A DNA stretch of 35,892 nucleotides from an uncultured Bariatricus sp. (GTDB taxonomy: Bacteria; Bacillota; Clostridia; Lachnospirales; Lachnospiraceae), in NCBI GenBank assembly GCA_934307065.1, contig CAKRCD010000019.1, forward strand, positions 1 to 35,892, written 5' to 3'. The position numbers and the translations under genes were made by a program. The notes below the pieces were generated by a model. The model did not search any database. It was given only the letters and a program-made list of their open reading frames with translations, and was not told the origin of the DNA. Shown piece by piece: positions 15,464 to 22,603 of the stretch (its first letter is position 1; the number at the start of each line of letters is the position of its first letter).

Positions 15464-15973
15464 TTAGTTTAAACCTTCCTTCATTTTTGCGAGCATTCCC
15501 GATTTCTTTAACGGTATCGTGATACAGATTGCAATGATAGTTCCGCCACAGGTACTGATTAAAAATGGAATGACAAAGGTAAAGAGAGCAGCAGCTTTAT
15601 TTCCCATCACAAGATAAGCAATTGGATAAGAAAGCATACCACCGATAATACCGGTTCCCACTACTTCACCGATGTATGCGTATGGCAGTTTTTTGAAATG
15701 CTGATATAAAAGTCCTGCAAGTAATACGCCACACATACTTCCCGGAAAAGCAAGGAGTGTTCCCATTCCCAGGAAATTACGGATGAGTGATGCGATAAAT
15801 GCAGCTGCAAGTCCCCACCATGGTCCTACAAGTACAGCACATAAAACATTGACTAAATGCTGCACCGGTGCACATTTGGAGCCGAATACCGGGAAAGAAA
15901 ACAAACTGCCAACCACAGCAACTGCTGCAAAGATAGCGGTAAGTGTCATTTTTTTGATATTTGTGTTATTCAT
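15464..15973 (-). CDS. thiW: ThiW, thiazole-specific S component of an ECF transporter
   Basis: A 169-residue membrane protein with five or six hydrophobic segments, starting LTAIFAAVAVVGSLFSFPVF. It carries the ThiW features GSKCAPVQHLVNVLCAVLVG and GMGTLLAFPGSMCGVL. ThiW is known from TPP-riboswitch operons as the substrate-binding subunit for the thiazole half of thiamine. It needs the shared energising module (EcfA, EcfA', EcfT), which is not in this window and must be encoded elsewhere. The position directly before thiM couples uptake to phosphorylation. Confidence 0.92.
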   Translation of the reverse strand: MNNTNIKKMTLTAIFAAVAVVGSLFSFPVFGSKCAPVQHLVNVLCAVLVGPWWGLAAAFIASLIRNFLGMGTLLAFPGSMCGVLLAGLLYQHFKKLPYAYIGEVVGTGIIGGMLSYPIAYLVMGNKAAALFTFVIPFLISTCGGTIIAICITIPLKKSGMLAKMKEGLN

Positions 15974-16015
15974 TTTGTCCTCTCTTTCCTTCTCTGTCCA
16001 AGAGGACAGAAAAAG

Positions 16016-17200
16016 TTACTTTTGTTTTTGTACCGCTTTCATAACTGCATTTACAATCAGGCAGAGAACAATTGTAATCACCATATCAGGTAAGGTATTT
16101 CCGACTGGAGTATCTACCCTCATAAGTACACGATAAAGCACAAATCCGACCAGCCAGATGAGCAGATTCTTCACATCAAACGAAATTGCAAGGGAGTCTG
16201 CTTTCTTTAAAATGAAATAATCGGCAATCTGTACAGCAATCATTGGAGCAAACACAGAACCAATCAAGTATAGGAAATTCGTAATGTTGTCCATCGGATA
16301 AACAATTGCTGCAATCGTACCAATTATAGTTACGATAACAGCTGCCCATTTCTCCGGAATTTTAGAAGAAATGGATACGCAGGATACACCGGCAGAGTAG
16401 GCATCTAAGAAGGTAGTGGTTACTGTTGAGAATACAATAATCAGTAATCCCACAATACCAAAACCGGCTTTCAGCATAATCTGGGCAATATCGGATTCCC
16501 CGGTGTAAATAGCTGCGCCCATACCGATGATGTACATGAAAATGCTGACAATGCTGTAAACAACAACGCTGACGCAGGTGGCAGCAAATGGTTTCTCAGC
16601 TTCTCTCGTGTAGTCGCTGATAAGTGGCAGCCAGGAAAGAGGCATTGCTACAGCCAGTTCTACAGCCGCTCCGAAGCTTAAGCTGTCATCTATGGCAGAG
16701 ACAGCTCCGCTTCCACCGAAGAAAATAACCTTGAATAAAACAAGGGTAAGTACAAACAGTGCTGCCATAGCAACGGTATTCAGCTTTCCGAGATTGGTAA
16801 GTCCTACGAGAATCCATGCGATGATCAGTAAGCCGATAACGATGGCCCAGAGCCATTCACCGGCTGCAAAGATTCCATTTGCCGCAAGCGCACCATCGTA
16901 AATCATAATGGCTGTCCAGCCTACAAGCTGAAGCACATTTAAAATGACAAAAAGCAGGCTTCCTTTGTTACCGAAGCTCATTTTTACGGTTTCCATAGCA
17001 CTGCGTTTCTCACGTGCTCCAATCATGCCGGCTGCAAACATCATCAGACCGCCAATCAGGTGTCCGAGAAGGATGGCAGCCAGTGCTTTTTCAAATCCAA
17101 GTGGTGCAAAATAAGTTCCGGTCAGAATTTCTGCGATAGAAACACCGGCACCAAACCAGATAAGTCCGTTACTGAAAACAGAAGTTCCTTTATTTTCCAT
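16016..17200 (-). CDS. cytX: CytX, putative hydroxymethylpyrimidine permease
   Basis: A 394-residue polytopic membrane protein of the NCS1 (cytosine/purine/allantoin) permease family with about 11-12 hydrophobic segments. It starts with SNGLIWFGAGVSIAEILTGT and includes MPLSWLPLISDYTREAEKPF, the family's central loop. In thiamine operons this branch is assigned to uptake of the pyrimidine precursor HMP, and its place right after thiD supports that. The ATG lies 12 nt after the thiD stop, with the GGGGGT binding site partly in the thiD end. Deduced role: HMP import followed by ThiD phosphorylation. Confidence 0.92.
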   Translation of the reverse strand: MENKGTSVFSNGLIWFGAGVSIAEILTGTYFAPLGFEKALAAILLGHLIGGLMMFAAGMIGAREKRSAMETVKMSFGNKGSLLFVILNVLQLVGWTAIMIYDGALAANGIFAAGEWLWAIVIGLLIIAWILVGLTNLGKLNTVAMAALFVLTLVLFKVIFFGGSGAVSAIDDSLSFGAAVELAVAMPLSWLPLISDYTREAEKPFAATCVSVVVYSIVSIFMYIIGMGAAIYTGESDIAQIMLKAGFGIVGLLIIVFSTVTTTFLDAYSAGVSCVSISSKIPEKWAAVIVTIIGTIAAIVYPMDNITNFLYLIGSVFAPMIAVQIADYFILKKADSLAISFDVKNLLIWLVGFVLYRVLMRVDTPVGNTLPDMVITIVLCLIVNAVMKAVQKQK

Positions 17201-17212
17201 GTCATATACCCC

Positions 17213-18013
17213 CTATTCAAAATACTCGCCTTTGATGGCAAATGCATGATTCATAGGTCCACTGCCTTTTCCAAGGTCCAGCATTGCTGCAAGAGCACCT
17301 GAAATATAGGTCTTTGCATATTTGACGGAAGTAGCCAGGTCATGACCTTTTGCAAGGTTTGACGCAATCGCTGAAGAAAGAGTGCATCCAGTTCCGTGTG
17401 TATTCGGATTATCAATTCGCTTTCCGTGGAACCATACCGGTTCAGCAGCCTTCTGATATAAAAGATCGTTGGCATCATTCAGTTGATGACCGCCTTTTAA
17501 AAGGACTGCGCAGCCGAGGGTTTCACAAATTACTTTTGCTGCTTTTTCCATGTCTGCTTCTGATTTTATTTCCATTTCGGAGAGCACTTCTGCTTCCGGG
17601 ATATTTGGTGTGATTACAGTAGCAAGCGGTAATAATTTACTTTTCAAAGTGCCGATGGCTTCCTCGCTGATGAGACGCGCTCCGCTGGTTGCCACCATGA
17701 CAGGATCTACCACGATATTCTTTACATGGTATGCAGAAAGCTTTTCTGCGATGGTTTCAATTAACGCACTGGATGAAACCATACCTGTCTTGACTGCATC
17801 TGGATAGATATCTGTAAAAATACAATCCAACTGCTCTGCCAAAAATGCTGGAGTTACCTCCATAATATCTGTTACGCCGGTTGTATTTTGGGCAGTAAGT
17901 GCCGTAATGGCGCTCATGGCATAAACTCCATGTGCGGTCATTGTCTTGATATCTGCCTGAATGCCGGCGCCTCCACTGGAATCACTCCCAGCGATTGTTA
18001 ATGCTGTGTTCAT
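17213..18013 (-). CDS. thiD: Hydroxymethylpyrimidine/phosphomethylpyrimidine kinase ThiD
   Basis: A 266-residue ribokinase-like kinase that phosphorylates HMP twice to HMP-PP. Motifs are the N-terminal TIAGSDSSGGAGIQADIKT, VVDPVMVATSGARL with TPNIPEAE, and the catalytic GTGCTLSSAIASNLAKG near the C-terminus. I chose the ATG at 18013 (MNTALTIAG) because AAGGAG lies 7 nt upstream; the earlier ATG at 18019 is only 1 nt from it. The 84-nt gap to thiE is the largest inside the operon and contains an imperfect hairpin without a good T run. Confidence 0.95.
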   Translation of the reverse strand: MNTALTIAGSDSSGGAGIQADIKTMTAHGVYAMSAITALTAQNTTGVTDIMEVTPAFLAEQLDCIFTDIYPDAVKTGMVSSSALIETIAEKLSAYHVKNIVVDPVMVATSGARLISEEAIGTLKSKLLPLATVITPNIPEAEVLSEMEIKSEADMEKAAKVICETLGCAVLLKGGHQLNDANDLLYQKAAEPVWFHGKRIDNPNTHGTGCTLSSAIASNLAKGHDLATSVKYAKTYISGALAAMLDLGKGSGPMNHAFAIKGEYFE

Positions 18014-18097
18014 ATTCATTCTCCTTTGCATTAATTTTTTATAGCGATAAAAGGTGGTGCCCCCAATCTACCGCTTTTGTTTCTATGAAACAAATAG

Positions 18098-18736
18098 TTA
18101 TAAAATGTTGTTTACCAGCTCAAGCAAGTGTCTGGTTTCTGCTTCGATGTCAGGGTTTGCAAAAATGCCACTGACTACAGCAATCCCTGCGATACCGCGT
18201 CCCGAAAGCCGGACAGCATTCCCGGAGGTAATTCCACCGATTGCCACAACCGGAATAGAAACGCTTTCACAAATCCGTTGAAGTAAGGCATGGTCCATTG
18301 GTTTTGCATCTGTCTTGGTACTGCTGCCAAATACGGCCCCACTTCCAAGGTAGTCTGCTCCCGAAGCTTCGGCTTCTTTTGCCTGCTCAACCGTCTTGGC
18401 TGTTACACCGATGATTTTATCATCACCAAGTATCTCCCTTGCACTTACAAGCTGCATATCTGACTGACCGATATGCACACCGTCTGCGTGGATGCGCTTT
18501 GCAAGAGCAACATTGTCGTTGATGATGAGAGGAACCTTATAGGATTTGCATAACTGCTGAATTTCCCGTGCTTCCTGTTCAAAATGAGCCTCATCCAGTT
18601 CTTTTTCCCGGATTTGTATCATGGTAGCTCCACCCTTTAAGGCCTTTTCAACTTGTGTGTATAATGTTTCGTCTCCCAGCCAGCTACGGTCCGTTACCGC
18701 ATACAGCCGAAGGCAATTCCTGTCAAAATTTATCAT
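18098..18736 (-). CDS. thiE: Thiamine-phosphate synthase ThiE
   Basis: A 212-residue TIM-barrel enzyme joining HMP-PP and thiazole phosphate to thiamine phosphate. Characteristic stretches are LYAVTDRSWLGDETLYTQVE, then ATMIQIREKELD (pyrimidine/diphosphate site), INDNVALAKRIHADGVHIGQ and PVVAIGGITSGN, and a phosphate-binding loop AVVSGIFANPD. The start is supported by AGGAAGGAATC before the ATG. It is the first gene after the TPP riboswitch and its terminator. The usual downstream kinase ThiL is not seen here. Confidence 0.95.
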   Translation of the reverse strand: MINFDRNCLRLYAVTDRSWLGDETLYTQVEKALKGGATMIQIREKELDEAHFEQEAREIQQLCKSYKVPLIINDNVALAKRIHADGVHIGQSDMQLVSAREILGDDKIIGVTAKTVEQAKEAEASGADYLGSGAVFGSSTKTDAKPMDHALLQRICESVSIPVVAIGGITSGNAVRLSGRGIAGIAVVSGIFANPDIEAETRHLLELVNNIL

Positions 18737-18756
18737 ATAGATTCCTTCCTAAGTAT

Positions 18757-18790
18757 GCAAAAATGCAGAATCCAACTACGGATTCTGCAT
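18757..18790 (-). terminator. Expression-platform terminator of the TPP riboswitch
   Basis: On the minus strand ATGCAGAATCC and GGATTCTGCAT... form an 11-bp perfect stem with a 6-nt loop followed by five T. It sits between the aptamer and thiE, so ligand binding is expected to favour termination of the whole thi operon. Confidence 0.85.
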
Positions 18791-18810
18791 CTACTTACTC
18801 TGTGCGATAT

Positions 18811-18890
18811 TTCCCTACGTTGGCATTATCCAAATCAGGTTCTGGGTTAAAGCATCCGCTTACTCTCAGCCTGCCTACGCAAGCACCCCA
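18811..18890 (-). promoter_or_regulatory. TPP riboswitch (THI element) aptamer
   Basis: The minus strand contains the conserved blocks in order: GGGGTGC, GGCTGAGA, then ACCC, GAACCTGAT, GGATAATGCCAACGTAGGGA. These are the pyrimidine-sensing and diphosphate-sensing parts of the thiamine pyrophosphate aptamer. It controls thiE-thiD-cytX-thiW-thiM by the terminator downstream. Confidence 0.96.
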
Positions 18891-18916
18891 TTTTTAACTT
18901 ATTTGTAACACCAATA

Positions 18917-18944
18917 ATTATACCCCGTATTGCGGAGATTGCAA
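18917..18944 (-). promoter_or_regulatory. Promoter of the thiamine salvage operon
   Basis: On the minus strand TTGCAA (-35) and TATAAT (-10) are 16 bp apart and lie about 30 bp before the riboswitch. Confidence 0.75.
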
Positions 18945-18963
18945 GGAAATATTTTTATACTTA

Positions 18964-20112
18964 TTAAATCATTTCTAAGAATGCTGCGATACGTGTATCA
19001 AGCTGTCCTGCATCTGTCTGAGAATAATCTGTTTCAACATGCATATAAGGGATTCCTTTTTCAGTTACAAATTTCTCAATGCTCTTAGCTTCGATATTGT
19101 ATGTATGGCAAGCCTGAAGTGTCATTTCTACAACACCTTCAATCTGGTATTCTTCCAGAAGTCTTCCAAGCAATTCGTAACGGTTTGGATTTGGTGTCAT
19201 AACAGAACATCCGATAGCAAGGTAACGTTCTGCGATTGCCTGGTAAATATCGTCTGCATTTTCATCGATGAGACGGTCTACTGATTTAGCACCACCACAG
19301 TTTTCGTAGCATACAACATTACCACCGTTCGCTTCGATTGATTTTACAACTTTCATTGGAGCCCCACTGCTTGGACATCCGGTTAAGAGAATTCTTTTCT
19401 TTCTTGCAGGTTTTTCGCCTTCTGCGTATTCTTTCTCGATTTTTTCACGAAGTGCGTCAATTTCAGCAGGCATTTTTTCTCTGTCAAACTTGAACTGACT
19501 GCCGTAGAGTACGCCAAAAAGGTCAGAGCCGTTCATTGGAGCCGGTTCATTTTTCATCAATTCATAAAATTTACGAAGTGCCAGTCTTCCTTCATTTGCA
19601 ACATGTACTGCATGGCGAAGTTTTTCTTCTGTGATTTCTACGTTAAATGTTTCTTCCAGATATTCTTTGAAACGAATGATTTCACTCTTCCATAATTTAA
19701 GAGCTTCAGCGTTCTGTGTATTAGGAAGTTCCATGATATAGACATTCTTGAAGTCTTTCATTAATTCATACATTTTCTTCTTTCCATCACAAGTTGTTTC
19801 ACCGACAACTACGTCAGAGAAATAGAAGAATGGACATTTATCAGATACAGCAAAACCATAGCTTGATTTTACAAGCGGACATAGGTTCTTTGGAAGGTCT
19901 CTTTCTGCAATCGGAATTGTCTCGTCTGATGTAGAGCATAAGCCTACTGTTACAGCGCCCATAGCCATTGCGATTTCCTGAGGGAAATAAGTGCAGTATG
20001 CTCCGATTACAGGGATTCCTTTGTCTTTAATTTCTTTCATTGTTAAAAATGATTTTTGTCTCTGCTCTGCAAATTCTTCGAAAATCTCAGGCAGGTCTTT
20101 GATTAATTCCAT
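18964..20112 (-). CDS. Double-cubane-cluster-containing anaerobic reductase (2-hydroxyacyl-CoA dehydratase family)
   Basis: A 382-residue protein of the 2-hydroxyacyl-CoA dehydratase/benzoyl-CoA reductase superfamily, of the stand-alone type resembling E. coli YjiM and double-cubane cluster proteins. It begins with a helix, then IPVIGAYCTYFPQEIAMAMG. Cysteines occur in GAYCTYFP, VGLCSTSD, NLCPLV, DKCPFF, ETTCDG, LTGCPSSGAPM, CYENCGG and IGCSVMTPN; several of these would hold the iron-sulfur clusters. Double-cubane enzymes carry out low-potential, ATP-driven reductions of small molecules, and the substrate of this group is not settled. The activating ATPase that normally drives it (YjiL/HgdC-like) is not in this window. 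It has its own promoter upstream and GGAGGC before the ATG. Confidence 0.88.
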   Translation of the reverse strand: MELIKDLPEIFEEFAEQRQKSFLTMKEIKDKGIPVIGAYCTYFPQEIAMAMGAVTVGLCSTSDETIPIAERDLPKNLCPLVKSSYGFAVSDKCPFFYFSDVVVGETTCDGKKKMYELMKDFKNVYIMELPNTQNAEALKLWKSEIIRFKEYLEETFNVEITEEKLRHAVHVANEGRLALRKFYELMKNEPAPMNGSDLFGVLYGSQFKFDREKMPAEIDALREKIEKEYAEGEKPARKKRILLTGCPSSGAPMKVVKSIEANGGNVVCYENCGGAKSVDRLIDENADDIYQAIAERYLAIGCSVMTPNPNRYELLGRLLEEYQIEGVVEMTLQACHTYNIEAKSIEKFVTEKGIPYMHVETDYSQTDAGQLDTRIAAFLEMI

Positions 20113-20149
20113 TGTATTGCCTCCTATAGCATATAAATTTCTAGTATCT

Positions 20150-20178
20150 ATTGTAGTCTTTTTGACAGATTACAACAA
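20150..20178 (-). promoter_or_regulatory. Promoter of the double-cubane reductase, with flanking palindromic sites
   Basis: On the minus strand TTGTTG (-35) and TACAAT (-10) are 17 bp apart. The palindrome AGAAATTTCT lies just upstream of the -35 (20181-20190), and a related TAGAAATTTA lies just downstream of the -10 (about 20134-20143). This arrangement would suit a regulator binding both sides. Confidence 0.6.
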
Positions 20179-20233
20179 ATAGAAATTTCTTATATATAAG
20201 TTGCATATAGATAAAACCAATAATAGAAATATA

Positions 20234-20262
20234 TTGTAAAATGATTTGTCAGTTTCTATAAT
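20234..20262 (+). promoter_or_regulatory. Promoter of the GNAT acetyltransferase gene
   Basis: TTGTAA (-35) and TATAAT (-10) are 17 bp apart, about 40 bp before the ATG of the plus-strand gene. Confidence 0.7.
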
Positions 20263-20303
20263 GAATACAATCTTATGAAAGTACGAAACGGAGGAGCACG
20301 ACA

Positions 20304-20795
20304 ATGAACATTAAGCTTAGAGAATATACTTCTAAAGATGCCGCTGCTGCATGTGAAATCTGGAATCAGGTTGTAGATGACGGGGTTGCATTTCCGCAGG
20401 AGGAAGATTTGACAGAGGAAAGCGGAGATGTTTTCTTCAAAGAGCAGACTTACACCGGTATTGCAGAAAACGAGGATACAGGAGAGACAGTAGGTCTTTA
20501 TATTTTACATCCAAATAATGTGGGAAGATGCGGACATATCTGTAATGCGAGCTATGCGGTAAAACGGGATATCCGTGGTCAGCACATCGGGGAAAAACTG
20601 GTGCTTGACTGTCTGGCAAAGGCAAAAGAAAAAGGATTTAAGGTAATGCAGTTTAATGCTGTTGTTGCAACAAATACGCATGCACTGCATCTTTATAAGA
20701 GAATCGGATTTACACAGCTTGGGGTAATTCCGGGAGGATTCAGAATGCCGGACGGACATTATGAGGACATTATTCCACATTATTATGTGTTGTAA
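20304..20795 (+). CDS. GNAT-family N-acetyltransferase
   Basis: A 163-residue acetyltransferase of the GCN5-related fold. The acetyl-CoA pyrophosphate loop is VKRDIRGQHIGEKLV (R/Q-x-x-G-x-G/A type) near residues 90-104, followed by the strand VMQFNAVVATNTHALHLYKR and then IGF, typical of the C-terminal half. It transfers an acetyl group from acetyl-CoA to a small molecule or protein amine; the substrate is not evident. CGGAGGAGC precedes the ATG. It is divergent from the double-cubane reductase and separated from the next gene by a bidirectional terminator, so it is monocistronic. Confidence 0.9.
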   Translation: MNIKLREYTSKDAAAACEIWNQVVDDGVAFPQEEDLTEESGDVFFKEQTYTGIAENEDTGETVGLYILHPNNVGRCGHICNASYAVKRDIRGQHIGEKLVLDCLAKAKEKGFKVMQFNAVVATNTHALHLYKRIGFTQLGVIPGGFRMPDGHYEDIIPHYYVL

Positions 20796-20842
20796 TCTCA
20801 GCGGATGAAATTCGTAGGTGCCATAAATTGAAACCGTATCAA

Positions 20843-20901
20843 CAAAAAAGCCTTGTTTCATCATGTCATGTGTACATGAAAGAAACAAGGCGCTTGTTTT
20901 T
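20843..20901. terminator. Bidirectional terminator between acetyltransferase and amidohydrolase
   Basis: GCCTTGTTTC (20850-20859) pairs perfectly with GAAACAAGGC (20882-20891), with further partial pairing (TCATG/CATGA) in the loop. On the minus strand a run of six T follows directly; on the plus strand TTGTTTTT follows after three bases. It serves convergent genes on both sides. Confidence 0.8.
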
Positions 20902-20937
20902 ACGATGGGAATGCCATCATTTTATACATATAAAATT

Positions 20938-22554
20938 TTATCTGGTATAAACATTCTTTCCGCCAAGGAAAGTCTGGCAGATAGGAATATCTTTGATATG
21001 GTTTTCGTCTGCTTCAAACGGATTTTCTCCGAGAATCACGAAGTCGGCCAGCATACCATCTGCAATTTTTCCTTTGATATGTTCTTCAAAGCTTGCATAT
21101 GCACCGCAGCAGGTGTAGCTGTCAAGCGCTTCCTGAACAGTGAATTTCTGGTCTGGTAAGTATGGGCCCACATTATCATGGAGCGTCGTTCTGGTAATGG
21201 CACACTGCATACAGCTCATGGCATCCGGCAGTTCTACCGGGCAGTCGGTTCCGTTGCTGACGGTAGCTCCTTTGTTCATCAGTGTTTTCCAACTATAGCT
21301 TGTAGAAGCTAGTTCTTCTCCGACACGTTCTTCCACAATATGATTATCATAATCCAGGAAAATGCTCTGTGCATATACATGAAGCTTCAGTTTTGCAATC
21401 TTTTCGAGCTGGTCTGCTCTTGTAATCTGACAGTGGACAATGCCGTGTCTGTGGTCCTTTCTCGGACATTCGGCAAGTGCTTTTTCATAGGCATTCAGCA
21501 CTCTGTCAAGGCAGGCATCTCCGATAGTATGGACAGCAGCCTGCATACCATGTGCATTTGCATAACCAATCATTTCATCCATGGTTTTCTGAGTGAAAAC
21601 CGGGATTCCGCAAGTAGATGGGTCATCCGCGTAAGGACGGCTGAGAAATGCGGTTCTTGCACCAAGGGCACCATCTCCAAGCATTTTCAGTGGTCCGATT
21701 TTAAACATTTCTGTTCCGCTTCCGGTTACATTTCCCGCTTCCACAAATTCTTTCAAAGAGGAAAGATCTGTAAAATTACTCTGTTCATAGACACGGACTG
21801 TGAGCTCACCGGATGCTTCCAGTTCTTTATAAGCATCATTGACTGTCTGCCATGGAACGGAACGGTATACGCAATAGTCATCGGTCTGACTGCTTGTAAC
21901 ACCATAGCTGTTTAGTGCTTTACAGGCAATACGAAGCATGTCTTTGATTTCTTCCTTATCCGGAACCGGAATTATTTGATAAACGGCATCCATGGCATTG
22001 TCGAAGAAACGTCCGTCCGGCTCTCCGTTTTCTATTCCAATTTCTCCACCCTCCGGCTGAGGAGTATCTGCTGTCACACCCAGGATTTCCAGGGCTTTGC
22101 TATTTACCACCAGACAGTGGCCGCAGGCTCTGACCGCACAAATCGGAGTTTCTGTCGATACCTTATCCAAATCATAGCGGTTTGGCATACGGTTCGTATC
22201 GGTAAAATAATCTTGATTCCATCCACGACCCTGAAGCCATGCACCCGCTTTGCAAGGATGCTCTGCAAGGAAATCAGAAAGACATTTAACCATGTCTGCC
22301 AAACTGGTTGTGTGCTCGGCAAGCTGTGCTTTCATAAGGCTGCCACCGTAATTTAACAGATGCATGTGACTGTCATTAAAACCACTGCATACGAATTTAC
22401 CCTGTAAATCAATGACCTCTGCACCATCAGAAGCAAGTGCATTTGCTTCTGCGTTGCTTCCGGCAAATATAAACTTTCCATTTTCTACTGCAAATGCCTG
22501 TACCAGTGGAAGTTCACCGGTATAGACAGCACCGTTTTTGTAAATTGTCTTCAT
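20938..22554 (-). CDS. YtcJ-like amidohydrolase
   Basis: A 538-residue metal-dependent hydrolase of the amidohydrolase superfamily (amidohydrolase_3, YtcJ-like). The small beta-sandwich starts IYKNGAVYTGELPLVQAFAV, and the barrel opens with NDSHMHLLNYG (the metal-binding HxH). Later barrel segments are AVHTIGDACLDRVLNAYEKA, then HCQITRADQLEKIAKLKLHV and NGTDCPVELPDAMSCMQCAI (catalytic Asp). The end LADFVILGENPFEAD is typical of the family. Substrates of characterised relatives include N-substituted formamides and acylated amines. ATG 22554 is preferred over 22566 because GGAGGC lies just before it. It starts 49 nt after the symporter stop, so it is probably the second gene behind the lysine riboswitch. 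Confidence 0.9.
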   Translation of the reverse strand: MKTIYKNGAVYTGELPLVQAFAVENGKFIFAGSNAEANALASDGAEVIDLQGKFVCSGFNDSHMHLLNYGGSLMKAQLAEHTTSLADMVKCLSDFLAEHPCKAGAWLQGRGWNQDYFTDTNRMPNRYDLDKVSTETPICAVRACGHCLVVNSKALEILGVTADTPQPEGGEIGIENGEPDGRFFDNAMDAVYQIIPVPDKEEIKDMLRIACKALNSYGVTSSQTDDYCVYRSVPWQTVNDAYKELEASGELTVRVYEQSNFTDLSSLKEFVEAGNVTGSGTEMFKIGPLKMLGDGALGARTAFLSRPYADDPSTCGIPVFTQKTMDEMIGYANAHGMQAAVHTIGDACLDRVLNAYEKALAECPRKDHRHGIVHCQITRADQLEKIAKLKLHVYAQSIFLDYDNHIVEERVGEELASTSYSWKTLMNKGATVSNGTDCPVELPDAMSCMQCAITRTTLHDNVGPYLPDQKFTVQEALDSYTCCGAYASFEEHIKGKIADGMLADFVILGENPFEADENHIKDIPICQTFLGGKNVYTR

Positions 22555-22603
22555 TTCTGCCTCCATTTAAACATCGCAAATTTAAAATATCGCAAATGGT
22601 TTG

